Of a DNA stretch of 61,676 bases, positions 25,422-33,721 are shown piece by piece. Made by a program: the position numbers and the translations under genes. A model generated the notes under the pieces. The model was given only the letters and a program-made list of their open reading frames with translations, was not told the DNA's origin and ran no database searches. Source of the stretch: Lachnoclostridium sp. UBA3262 (GTDB taxonomy: Bacteria > Bacillota > Clostridia > Lachnospirales > Lachnospiraceae); the NCBI GenBank assembly GCA_002362575.1, contig DEUM01000047.1, forward strand, positions 13,327 through 75,002, read 5' to 3'. Each line of letters begins with the position of its first letter. The first letter of the stretch is position 1.

Positions 25422-26405
25422 TTAAAAACGGAAAATAGTATCAAAGTTCCTTAATATCTTAAAATTCCCCTGCGCAGACAAATCGCCGGACATAAAAGCA
25501 CTCTGAAAAGATTTTGTTCCGTTTATGATGTCCGAAAATACATCGGTCTTTACTTTTGCTATAACATCAGCCTTATCTACATTTCCTCTGTAACACTCCA
25601 GTTTGTCCTCATCGATCTGAATAATCAGAGAAGAATTTTCGTCTACTAAATCAATCCTGAAAACCGCTTTCATATCATCCATCGGATAAAAATTTTCTTT
25701 CAGCTTTGCAATATACTTGTCCGAATCGCCGCTCTCACCAAGCATCCCCTTAAACAGACTGGCCAGCTCCTCAATATCTTCCTTCTGTTTCTTTACATAA
25801 TTATCATTGGAAACATAAACGGATAATTGCTCGCTTTCCTGTGGTGTCAGTGAAAGCGTACTGCTTCTGAGAACCTTCTTTTTTACCTGCATGCTGCTGT
25901 TTGGAAATGCAGTCGATTTTTTCGAAATCGTACGATAGAAATTCTCCGTCCTCTTTTCTATCAAAAGATTATATTCTGCATTCGTCTCAAACTCTACATG
26001 GTTATCCACATAAGCACACATTCCCTCACACGGAAGTCCCCCCAGCATTTCCCATGCCCGGATTAAAGAAAATTCGGCCTCCCTCTCCCCATATGTTGTT
26101 GCCATAACGACAGGAAGCATATAAATACGGGAAATACATTCCTTGTCACCATACAGCCAGCAGGCATCTAGAAATTGATGCAAATATCCCCCGATTCCAT
26201 ACCATTCAACAGATGCTGCCAAAATTACTCCGTCGGCATCCTTCATCGTCTTTGGCAGAACCGTAATATTACTTCGTTCCTCATATAAATTATATCGTTC
26301 CACAGTAACCCGCAGTTCATCCAAAACTTTTGTAATTTTTTCGATGGCAAACAAAGTTGGATCGTCTATCAGCCCTCTGCCTCCATAATAAATATTAACT
26401 CTCAT
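25422..26405 (-). CDS. Flavodoxin-fold reductase fused to an SCP2-like domain
   Basis: The product is 327 residues. The N-terminal 160 residues form a flavodoxin-like NAD(P)H oxidoreductase fold (MRVNIYYGGRG; DGVILAASVEWYGIGGYLHQFLDACW; LPVVMATTYGEREAE). A linker of about 70 residues follows. The C-terminal 100 residues have an SCP2 sterol-carrier-like pattern (MKAVFRIDLVDENSSLIIQI; FMSGDLSAQGNFKILRNFD), a lipid-binding fold. The fusion suggests a flavin-dependent reductase acting on, or regulated by, a hydrophobic ligand. The substrate is unknown. Its start overlaps the rhomboid gene end by 11 bp. Confidence 0.78.
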   Translation of the reverse strand: MRVNIYYGGRGLIDDPTLFAIEKITKVLDELRVTVERYNLYEERSNITVLPKTMKDADGVILAASVEWYGIGGYLHQFLDACWLYGDKECISRIYMLPVVMATTYGEREAEFSLIRAWEMLGGLPCEGMCAYVDNHVEFETNAEYNLLIEKRTENFYRTISKKSTAFPNSSMQVKKKVLRSSTLSLTPQESEQLSVYVSNDNYVKKQKEDIEELASLFKGMLGESGDSDKYIAKLKENFYPMDDMKAVFRIDLVDENSSLIIQIDEDKLECYRGNVDKADVIAKVKTDVFSDIINGTKSFQSAFMSGDLSAQGNFKILRNFDTIFRF

Positions 26406-27006
26406 AAGAAACCTCCATCCGCTTCTTTCTGGTCATAATCAAACAAATGAGAATGCCGGCAATAAACCCACCGATGTGTGCTGCATTGTCAATGCTGGTA
26501 TCCTGGATTCCACTGTACAGGCTCAATCCAATAAACACTAAATACCGGGGAACTTCTGACGAACGATGACCTCTGTTTCCCCAAATCAGCAAAACAAGAA
26601 GCGCTCCCATCAATCCATAAATAGCACCCGACGCCCCACAGGATACCGTATATTCACCAGTGACAAATACATTATAAACGATTGAGCTGACTCCTGCAAG
26701 AATTCCCGAAAGAAAATATATAACGGCATACCTTGTCCTGCCAATGACGTTTTCAAGCGCATACCCCAAAACAAGAAGTGAAACCATATTATTGATTAAA
26801 TGGTCAAATCCAAAATGCAGGAAAAAGTGGGTAATCAATCGATAATATTCATGATTTTCTACCACTAACGGTTCATATATTGCGCCCATCTGTATCATGA
26901 ATTCTGAATCATAGCTGGAACCTTTCATTTCTATATAAAAATACACCAACACATTTAATACCGCAAGAATTATTGTTATTATCGGTATTTTGTACTCTGT
27001 ACGCAT
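26395..27006 (-). CDS. Rhomboid intramembrane serine protease
   Basis: The product is 203 residues with six membrane helices. The catalytic dyad is visible: Ser126 in SCGASGAIYG and His177 in NAAHIGGFIAG. The loop-1 and helix-2 features are HFFLHFGFDHLINNMVSLLV. It cleaves transmembrane helices of substrate proteins within the membrane. AGGAGG lies 6 nt before ATG 27006. It heads a run of genes (flavodoxin-SCP2, HIT, murG) and is divergent from the RACo-like gene. Substrates cannot be told from the sequence. Confidence 0.92.
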   Translation of the reverse strand: MRTEYKIPIITIILAVLNVLVYFYIEMKGSSYDSEFMIQMGAIYEPLVVENHEYYRLITHFFLHFGFDHLINNMVSLLVLGYALENVIGRTRYAVIYFLSGILAGVSSIVYNVFVTGEYTVSCGASGAIYGLMGALLVLLIWGNRGHRSSEVPRYLVFIGLSLYSGIQDTSIDNAAHIGGFIAGILICLIMTRKKRMEVSYES

Positions 27007-27156
27007 AAGCCGCCTCCTATATGTATGACTTTATTCATGACAAGCCCATATGTTTATGCTATGATTGAAATTGTAACACAGAACCAAAAGCCGGTCAATG
27101 AATCTGCCACACACGATAAGACAAATTTACAAATACCGGGAAAGGATGGGCAGGCT

Positions 27157-28569
27157 ATGAAAATTACTGTAAGTGCAGACCAAAAAAATACTAAAAACAT
27201 TCTTACTCTGTTAGAGGAAATGGGATATTCCCTTCCCTGCAACTGCAACGGAAAGCGCCACTGCAATGGAAAACAATATTCCTTTGACTGTTCTCTCGTT
27301 CCTACCTCTCCTGTCACGATAGTTTTGCCGGATTTTCAAGATACCTTGTCTGGTATTTCTTTAGAAGATATGACTCCTGAAGCCGGACCAGCCGATACGG
27401 TCTTAATAGATATCGGAACGACAACCATTGCCTTGGTCCTGACGGAGAGCGGGAGTGGCAAACTGCGTCAGACCTGTGTATTTGAAAATCCACAGCGAAG
27501 TTATGGTGCCGATGTGATTTCCCGCATACGGTCTGCCTGTCAGGGTAACCAGAAAGAACTACAGGCTTCCATTATCCATGCAATTACAGAAAATATCCAT
27601 CTCCTATGCAGACGGAATAATCAAGAGGTAAAAGCAATATCGCGCTGTTTAATTGGAGGAAACACAACTATGATCCACCTTCTCATGGGATTTAACTGCG
27701 CTCCCCTTGCCGGAAGTCCTTTTCTTATTGAACAGACTTCTCCGGAACCTTTCTTCCATGACGGCTGTGAGGTCACTATCTTCCCATGGCTTTCTGCCTT
27801 TATTGGCGGTGATATCACGGCGGGACTTTACGCCTGCCATATGACAGATACAAAAAAAACTCTGACAGATACCTCTCTCTTTATTGATTTGGGCACAAAC
27901 GGTGAAATGGTACTACTGCATCAGGGAAATTTATACACTGCGGCAACTGCTGCCGGCCCCGCTTTTGAGGGCGGCGGACTATCCTGTGGATGTCCGGGAA
28001 TACCGGGAGCTATATGCGGCGTCAGGCTGAAACGCCTTCGCCCTGCTCTATCCACGATTGGTAATAAGCTCCCAATCGGCATATGCGGCTCCGGGGCAAT
28101 TGAACTTTGCGCTGAACTGCTCCGCCATGATTATGTGTCAGATGAAGGCGTCCTGACCGAGCGTTTTCCTTCCGATGGAATTTCCCTTGCCTCCTCACCA
28201 CAAGGTGTACCTCTGCATTTTACCCCGGAAGACTTTCGGAATGTTCAGCTCGCCGTCTCTGCGATTGCCAGCGGAATTGATACACTGGCTTATACTGCCG
28301 GAATCTGTGCGGAAGAAATTCCGGTTACTTATCTTGGCGGTGGCTTCGGCTTTTATCTTTCACTGGAGGACTGTTATACATTAGGAATGTTTTCCTCCCT
28401 GCCAAAAGTGGGTATTCATCCTATGGGAAATACCTGCCTGCGCGGACTGTGGGAATATTCTCTGAAACCGGACGCCCTGATTCCTAATCTGCCTGTTAAA
28501 AATGTCAGTCTTGCCGACAGCCCATATTTTAAACAGCAGTTTATTCATCATATGACGTATTCGGACTGA
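27157..28569 (+). CDS. RACo-like ASKHA ATPase with N-terminal Fe-S motif (corrinoid protein activator type)
   Basis: The product is 470 residues from ATG 27157, with AAAGGA about 10 nt upstream. The N-terminus has four cysteines at 28, 30, 36 and 45 (CNCNGKRHCNGK, then FDC), a shortened ferredoxin-like cluster site. The ATPase part follows with DIGTTTIALVL, GGNTTMIHLLMG, IGGDITAGLYA, FIDLGTNGEMVLL and ICGSGAIEL. This is the DUF4445/RamA-type family that reductively activates corrinoid methyltransferases, usually about 600 residues. No corrinoid or methyltransferase gene lies near. Its 3' end overlaps the convergent FHA gene by 22 bp. Confidence 0.85.
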   Translation: MKITVSADQKNTKNILTLLEEMGYSLPCNCNGKRHCNGKQYSFDCSLVPTSPVTIVLPDFQDTLSGISLEDMTPEAGPADTVLIDIGTTTIALVLTESGSGKLRQTCVFENPQRSYGADVISRIRSACQGNQKELQASIIHAITENIHLLCRRNNQEVKAISRCLIGGNTTMIHLLMGFNCAPLAGSPFLIEQTSPEPFFHDGCEVTIFPWLSAFIGGDITAGLYACHMTDTKKTLTDTSLFIDLGTNGEMVLLHQGNLYTAATAAGPAFEGGGLSCGCPGIPGAICGVRLKRLRPALSTIGNKLPIGICGSGAIELCAELLRHDYVSDEGVLTERFPSDGISLASSPQGVPLHFTPEDFRNVQLAVSAIASGIDTLAYTAGICAEEIPVTYLGGGFGFYLSLEDCYTLGMFSSLPKVGIHPMGNTCLRGLWEYSLKPDALIPNLPVKNVSLADSPYFKQQFIHHMTYSD

Positions 28570-29723
28570 GTGATTTCTACTACATACTCAGTTCCGGCAA
28601 GACGCAGGAAATCTCCGTCATGAAGCACTGTTTTCTGCCATGGAACCAAGCGCTCGTTATTCCGGTAAGTACCTGCTTCTGACTCCTCATCAGCCGCCAG
28701 AATGTTATTACCCTCCCGCAAAATCTGCGTATGTACCGGACTGATTTCTTTATCATGTAGAACCTTGTTTACTCTCCTCTCATCCCCTCCGATCCGAAAT
28801 GGAAATGTACTTATTTCTATCATTTCTTCCTTCCCTGTCTTTGAAATCAGGCACACCTTTTTCCCTCCCTCCTCCTGCTCATATTTTGTAATTTTTTCTC
28901 TTTTTTTGCCTGAATCAGCAATCCACATTGCCCGCCAGGCCCCATATCCACAAACACCCATGAAAAAGAGTGCTGCCCCTGACAGCTTAGCCCAGTCTGT
29001 CTGTCCCGAAAGGGGCTTTTTGAAAAAGCCAAGCCACCAAAATAATACAGTCATAAAAATACCTGCCGCCAAAAAAATCCCCGGAATAATCCATGAAGAA
29101 AAATGTGCTTCCTTTTTCTCTTTTAATATTTCAGGTATTGCCAATGGCTTAACGTCAGAGATTGTCTTTTCCTGCCGCTCTACCCTCTGTTCACCCTCTT
29201 TTATAAAATCTCTTAACAGTGCCTTTGTACAGCCTGCCCCTTTTGTCATTTTATGGATTTCATATATGAAAAAAACAAGCCCTTTATCCTCCTGATTCAT
29301 TTTTTCCATGATATACTCCATCAGACGCCCGAACGACCGGATATCCCCACTTTGCTGACCAGCGTTATAGATTCCCGCAATCTGCCCCGACTCCTTTTCT
29401 ATATAAAGAGTATCTTCGTGAATTACTAAACCGTTACTATCAAGCAGATATTCTTCCAGCCTTGCTCCCATACTTATTATCTGCAAAAGGATATGGCGGA
29501 TATCCCTTTCTGTAAATATCGTCTCTGATAAATACGCCGCCAGCGAAATTCTTCCTGCAATATCATAGATACATTCCTTTTCCCCATTAATCCAACGTAC
29601 TTCCAATGGCAGAAATCCCGGGATCTCCTGAAAAGAAAATATTTTGTCACTGAATGTCTCCTCTCCCGCACCTGTAACCTTTAGATAATTCCCCATACCT
29701 TCCTGTATCAATTCCCACTTCAT
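28548..29723 (-). CDS. Membrane protein with N-terminal DUF6382-like and C-terminal FHA domain
   Basis: The product is 391 residues. The N-terminal 170 residues (LEEYLLDSNGLVIHEDTLYI; FGRLMEYIMEKMNQED) resemble DUF6382. Two membrane helices lie near 212-232 and 245-265. The C-terminal 95 residues form an FHA phosphothreonine-binding domain (FPFRIGGDERRVN; LHDKEISPVHTQIL; TYRNNERLVPWQKTVLHDGD). It is the last gene of the Tad pilus operon. It probably links pilus assembly to Ser/Thr kinase signalling, or acts as a scaffold. No kinase is encoded in the window. Confidence 0.82.
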   Translation of the reverse strand: MKWELIQEGMGNYLKVTGAGEETFSDKIFSFQEIPGFLPLEVRWINGEKECIYDIAGRISLAAYLSETIFTERDIRHILLQIISMGARLEEYLLDSNGLVIHEDTLYIEKESGQIAGIYNAGQQSGDIRSFGRLMEYIMEKMNQEDKGLVFFIYEIHKMTKGAGCTKALLRDFIKEGEQRVERQEKTISDVKPLAIPEILKEKKEAHFSSWIIPGIFLAAGIFMTVLFWWLGFFKKPLSGQTDWAKLSGAALFFMGVCGYGAWRAMWIADSGKKREKITKYEQEEGGKKVCLISKTGKEEMIEISTFPFRIGGDERRVNKVLHDKEISPVHTQILREGNNILAADEESEAGTYRNNERLVPWQKTVLHDGDFLRLAGTEYVVEITQSEYVI

Positions 29724-29740
29724 AATAACTAAAATCCTTT

Positions 29741-30160
29741 CTATTTTTCAATCATATCATAATCCCACTTGTACTCTGCCGGCAGTATTTTTTCCCTGGA
29801 TGTTTTAAAAATCAGCTCTGGCTTTCCTTCTGATAGAACTCTTTTTAAAAACCGGAAAGAAATTGGCAGTTGGCAACGTACCGTTACGTTAATTTCGCAG
29901 ATTCCCTGACTTGCACTCACTGTCTTTACCTTCATTAAATACAGGCTATCGTTAAGTTCTTCTTTACACTTCTTTTCCCATTTTTTAAGATTAGAACCCA
30001 TTTTATCAGAACACTCCTTATATGCCATTTGATTTGTTCTGCTTTCCATTACCAGTCGATCATGTATGAATAACCCGCCATAACAGAGCGCTACAATTAC
30101 CCAAACACAGACAGAAACGACAAAGGTCGCTTCTACGGTGTAATAACCACCTGATTTCAT
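29741..30160 (-). CDS. TadE-like minor pilin
   Basis: The product is 139 residues. It has a short N-terminus, then the class III prepilin-like cut region and hydrophobic helix (GYYTVEATFVVSVCVWVIVA), and an exported part of about 100 residues. ATG 30160 overlaps the stop of the prepilin peptidase gene (ATGA). TadE-like pseudopilins are processed by the Tad prepilin peptidase and help assemble the Flp pilus. Confidence 0.82.
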   Translation of the reverse strand: MKSGGYYTVEATFVVSVCVWVIVALCYGGLFIHDRLVMESRTNQMAYKECSDKMGSNLKKWEKKCKEELNDSLYLMKVKTVSASQGICEINVTVRCQLPISFRFLKRVLSEGKPELIFKTSREKILPAEYKWDYDMIEK

Positions 30161-30576
30161 AATATAAACACCACCCCATACGCAATTGCCGTGAACGGGA
30201 CAAATGGCATTGTATATTTTCTTCCCACCCGCCTTATAACAAGTAAAGCAAGTCCCGCCATAGCTGCCAGAAAAAGGCTTAACATCAATAATTCAAGTGT
30301 TCGGTAAAAGCCGAGCGCAAGCCCGGACACAATGTATACGAGAGCATCCCCCTGTCCTATTTCCCCTCTACTCAGCCTGCTTACCACAAATAAGAATATG
30401 CCTACCAAAATACCGGGCAGCCATTCCTCCAGTTTTTTCCCTGCCACTATCTGTGCCAGCGCGATAAATATAATGCACACCACTCCCGGTATAATCGGTA
30501 TTACTTTTTGTTTCCTGTCAATAACCGCCATAACCGCCAGATATATTCCCGCAATTAAACTCCCTGCTTCTTCCAT
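30157..30576 (-). CDS. Prepilin peptidase (A24, TadV/CpaA type), second copy
   Basis: The product is 139 residues from ATG 30576, 2 nt after the upstream stop. Both catalytic aspartates are visible: AVIDRKQKVIP (first Asp) and GEIGQGDALVY (GxGD motif). Four to five membrane helices make up the rest. It cleaves Flp and TadE prepilin leader peptides at the membrane. The operon holds another A24 gene at its promoter end (38122-38628), so there are two peptidases for one pilus locus. Confidence 0.88.
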   Translation of the reverse strand: MEEAGSLIAGIYLAVMAVIDRKQKVIPIIPGVVCIIFIALAQIVAGKKLEEWLPGILVGIFLFVVSRLSRGEIGQGDALVYIVSGLALGFYRTLELLMLSLFLAAMAGLALLVIRRVGRKYTMPFVPFTAIAYGVVFIL

Positions 30577-30578
30577 AA

Positions 30579-31343
30579 TTATTCGCCATCCTCTCTGCCA
30601 CACTTACTACATGGCGTACGCTTCCCTACTTCAGATATTGGTATTTCCCGAATACTTCTTTTAATCCCGCTGCAGGAGCGGCTCGTGTGAAACCGGTCGC
30701 CAAAATTAGCAATCCATATCCGCGTCTGTGCAAATAGCTTTTTATTCCTGCAACACCTTTCACATGGCTTGTACCGCCCTCCTCCTTCGTTTCTCATACT
30801 GCCGACATCCTGATACTTTATCTGGGATATACTAAGCTTCAAATATGTACACTCCCTTCTTCTGTGATATACCCGTCCTGTTTCCGTTACATAAACAACA
30901 CAGTCCGCCTTCTCTCTGCCGCCATCTCTCCTTTCGACACCAGTAAAAGCACGCGTATGAACCCTTTGCCGAAATCGACAGGCAGCTACGGGGACTGCCA
31001 GAAAAGGAGACTGGATTTTGTAAGAAGCTATCAGGTCAATTTCATCATTTTCTGTTAAAATACGCGACTCTAAAAGTGAAATGGAAATACCTGTATGTTT
31101 TATATATCTGTTTATTTGCATTTGATAATATGACCTGCTCTTATACAGGCTGCTATGGTCAGCCCCATACTTTGCTGACGTTTCTCTCGCTACACGCGTA
31201 AGCGCCCACTGTATCTCATCCTGACATTTTATCATCTGCCCCAGATAAGCAACCGTTATCATAGCAAAAAGAAAAATGGGTAACACGAGTGCGGCCTCTA
31301 CTGTCATAGAAGCACCACTTTCTTTCAACTTATTATTCTTCAT
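30579..31343 (-). CDS. TadE-like pilus protein with two C-terminal Cys-rich zinc-finger-like repeats
   Basis: The product is 254 residues. The N-terminal pilin-like segment is TVEAALVLPIFLFAMITVAY. The C-terminal half holds two copies of one motif: VYVTETGRVYHRRRECTYL to CERC, and IWIANFGDRFHTSRSCSGI to CSKC. Each follows the form H, C, then CxxC about 25-30 residues on, as in Ada-type zinc-binding domains. The presence of this metal-binding repeat on an exported pilus component is unusual and suggests a structural zinc site or a disulfide-linked tip. AAAGG precedes ATG 31343. The gene lies just downstream of the 155-bp inverted-repeat segment. Confidence 0.82.
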   Translation of the reverse strand: MKNNKLKESGASMTVEAALVLPIFLFAMITVAYLGQMIKCQDEIQWALTRVARETSAKYGADHSSLYKSRSYYQMQINRYIKHTGISISLLESRILTENDEIDLIASYKIQSPFLAVPVAACRFRQRVHTRAFTGVERRDGGREKADCVVYVTETGRVYHRRRECTYLKLSISQIKYQDVGSMRNEGGGRYKPCERCCRNKKLFAQTRIWIANFGDRFHTSRSCSGIKRSIREIPISEVGKRTPCSKCGREDGE

Positions 31344-31372
31344 ATATATAACGCCTTTCTTCTCTCCTGCGA

Positions 31373-31527
31373 CTCAAGGCGGGAAAGGGTATCCTATAAG
31401 TTATTAGATTCTCTGTATTAAATTGTTGGGGGGAGATACATTGCATAATAATGATTAAAATATTATGTTTGATTAAATTTGGATTGGTCCTCTAAGTTTT
31501 GTATAGGATACCCTTTCCCGCCTCGAG
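31373..31527. repeat. 26-bp inverted repeats flanking a 103-bp AT-rich segment inside the Tad operon
   Basis: The left arm (31373-31398, core GGCGGGAAAGGGTATCC) and right arm (31502-31527) are reverse complements at 25 of 26 positions. The 103 bp between is AT-rich with a G6 run and no reading frame. There is no T-tract after either arm, so it is not a standard terminator. No target duplication is evident. On the plus strand TTGGAT, 17 bp, TATAGG (31479-31507) is the best promoter-like pair; it points away from the downstream pilus genes. The layout fits an invertible promoter segment, with a palindromic insertion element as the alternative. Confidence 0.75.
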
Positions 31528-31528
31528 A

Positions 31529-33535
31529 TTACAAATAGCTTTCTGTTATCCTGCACGATATGTGGTATGTACGGAAATCACGCTCCAGCATCTTCCCGAT
31601 TGGCACCATCCGGAAAAAATAAGCTGGAAACGAAAACTCTCCCTGTACGGTCACAGAAAATACGCATGTGCCAAGATGAAAGTCCGGATAACCATTTTTT
31701 ACCATATTCCACTGAATCATATCCATAACCCGGTATAATCTGGTGCTCTTTTTCGTAAACGCCATAAAAAGAAGTATATACTCCCGATAGCCAAAAGAGT
31801 TTTTACCCGCTTTCTTCCATTTTTTCGCTCTTCCCGTAATCGTCTTGCCCGATATCTGGAATAATTGCGAAAAGGATGTTAAGACGTCCGAAGGGGACTT
31901 TACGACCGGAACATCCCTTCCCTGAAGCAGCCCGGCAAGGTCTACCAGCCCTTCCACAATAGACCAGACAATCAGAATTATTGTCTGAGTCAGGCGGATA
32001 AGTGGTTCCAGCCCGGTAAATCCTACGATTGCGGCGGCCGCTGTATATGCCTCCGCCTTTTTGCCGGAGTCTCTGTATATTGCCGCAAAATTTGCTACCG
32101 CACGTATCAGTAAAATCCGGTTAAGTACCGATGACAAATTTTTCCTATCCGAATCCCCTCCTGCTACGACATACTCCCACTGATACTCAAGGGACTTTTT
32201 CCAGTCTGGTACTTTCGCGGTATAGCTCCCGAATTTATCCTGAATATAGGAATCCAGACAAAATTCCTCTAAGACATATTTTCCCGCGTCGCCAACAACT
32301 CCGGAAAGACTGACTTCCTCATCTTTAGTAAACTCAGAAATCCGGCTGTCATAGTCCTCGGTTTCCCCCGGCTGCTCTTTATAAACTTTTGCAAAATTAT
32401 CGGAATCTGCAACATTCTTTTTTGATATCTTATCTGGGGTTTCACAGACCAGACTCAATATACCGTCCCCCCACACAGATGACAAAACATCAAGCGGATT
32501 TTCCCCGCCGCCGCTTTCCTCTACCCCTGCATAGTCAAATACGATACTAGTTGTGTCATAATCTTCCCACAGCTCGCGCAATTGCCCCATTGTTTCTTCA
32601 TTCAGCCCCTGCTTGAGCTTCCTCTCTGTCTCCTCAAGTATTTTTTGGTTTACTGATAATACGGATAGACTGTCAATGAGCTTCCTCATCTTTCGGTCAT
32701 GTTCGTCAAATTCACGCGACTTTCCACCGAATTTCTGGTATCCTGCCCGCAATAAACTGGCCTGTTCCTGTGCCTGTTCTACCAGCTTACGAACCTTCTG
32801 CACCCGCATAAGAAATTCGCTTTTCCCCGCTTTTTCCCACGTAGCAGGGGTATCATCTATTTTCTCCTTCATCTTTTCCCAGACTTTATTTTCCGTAATA
32901 GAGAAATTCTGTCCCTTTATTTCGCCAGTCGCAAACATCTTAATAAACTCATCTTCACAGCGTATTCCCCCATCCGGCACAGAAATACCATCTACCAGAC
33001 GCATAAGCTCCAAAAACTGCTTATCCATCTCCGCTGCTTCTCGTTCCTCCTCTACCGTCTCCTCTATTTCCTTTGCCTGTTTTTCAGTCTGCAACACCTT
33101 CTCCGATTTTTTTAATAACTTTTCCAGTTGCTCTTTTGTAATCTTTCTTGTCATGTAGTAATTAATCTCTTTTTGCAGGGCTGCTGCCTGATTATCTCCT
33201 AAGTACACCTTATCTGCTATTTGAACCCCCTGAATCTGTCCTCTGAAAAAGTCCATATATCCTCTTTTTGCTGCCGAAAATGTATCGCCTGCGTATTTTG
33301 ATATTACTGTTTCAAATGGAGTCCCCTCGCTTTCAAGGAAAAAGAGTCCATAATGCTCATACAGAGGTCTGCTGTATTCGGTCAAAAGCCCCTCTGCCGC
33401 CAGCCGCAGAGTCCTCGCCGCATGGTTACTGCACGCCGTATACCGGGCAGTCTCTACCAGTGTCCCAATCAATGCAAAAATCAAGATTCCCGTAAGAGAT
33501 AGGAACACGGTAATACTGCCCTTTTTCCTAGCCAA
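31529..33535 (-). CDS. TadG-like exported pilus protein (DUF5702 type)
   Basis: The product is 668 residues. TTG 33535 is chosen because AGGAG lies 6 nt upstream; it overlaps the Flp pilin gene by 8 bp. The N-terminal helix (GSITVFLSLTGILIFALIGT) is followed by a long exported region with coiled coil (EQLEKLLKKSEKVLQTEKQ; EETVEEEREAAEMDKQFLEL). A hydrophobic stretch lies near 540 (LIRLTQTIILIVWSIVEGLV), and the C-terminus ends in a beta-rich part. DUF5702/TadG-like proteins accompany Firmicute Tad loci and are thought to anchor the pilus in the envelope. The stop lies 2 bp from the inverted-repeat arm. Confidence 0.82.
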   Translation of the reverse strand: MARKKGSITVFLSLTGILIFALIGTLVETARYTACSNHAARTLRLAAEGLLTEYSRPLYEHYGLFFLESEGTPFETVISKYAGDTFSAAKRGYMDFFRGQIQGVQIADKVYLGDNQAAALQKEINYYMTRKITKEQLEKLLKKSEKVLQTEKQAKEIEETVEEEREAAEMDKQFLELMRLVDGISVPDGGIRCEDEFIKMFATGEIKGQNFSITENKVWEKMKEKIDDTPATWEKAGKSEFLMRVQKVRKLVEQAQEQASLLRAGYQKFGGKSREFDEHDRKMRKLIDSLSVLSVNQKILEETERKLKQGLNEETMGQLRELWEDYDTTSIVFDYAGVEESGGGENPLDVLSSVWGDGILSLVCETPDKISKKNVADSDNFAKVYKEQPGETEDYDSRISEFTKDEEVSLSGVVGDAGKYVLEEFCLDSYIQDKFGSYTAKVPDWKKSLEYQWEYVVAGGDSDRKNLSSVLNRILLIRAVANFAAIYRDSGKKAEAYTAAAAIVGFTGLEPLIRLTQTIILIVWSIVEGLVDLAGLLQGRDVPVVKSPSDVLTSFSQLFQISGKTITGRAKKWKKAGKNSFGYREYILLFMAFTKKSTRLYRVMDMIQWNMVKNGYPDFHLGTCVFSVTVQGEFSFPAYFFRMVPIGKMLERDFRTYHISCRITESYL

Positions 33536-33701
33536 TAATATCTCCTGAATCTTTTGTAAATGCTTTAAACGCCTTATTCACAACGGATGTGATTTTTCCC
33601 TTGAACACCAGAACCAGTGCAATTAACACAACCAAAATCAGTATAATCTCCACTACACCTATGGCATCTTCTTCCTGCCAAAACATTTTTAATTCATTCA
33701 T
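33528..33701 (-). CDS. Flp1-like major pilin
   Basis: The product is 57 residues from ATG 33701, with AAGGAAGGG upstream. Its layout is a short basic/acidic leader (MNELKMFWQEEDAIGVVEII), a single long hydrophobic helix (LILVVLIALVLVFKGK) and a small C-terminal part. The family-typical Glu at +5 after the cut is present (GVVEI). It matches the Flp1-like putative pilin family. It is probably the main subunit of the pilus built by the surrounding Tad genes. Confidence 0.88.
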   Translation of the reverse strand: MNELKMFWQEEDAIGVVEIILILVVLIALVLVFKGKITSVVNKAFKAFTKDSGDIIG

Positions 33702-33721
33702 AGAATCCCTTCCTTTCATAA

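Noticed and set aside
31373..31527. The inverted-repeat segment as a Rho-independent terminator
   Set aside because: The loop is 103 nt and neither arm is followed by a T-tract, while the operon clearly continues on both sides.
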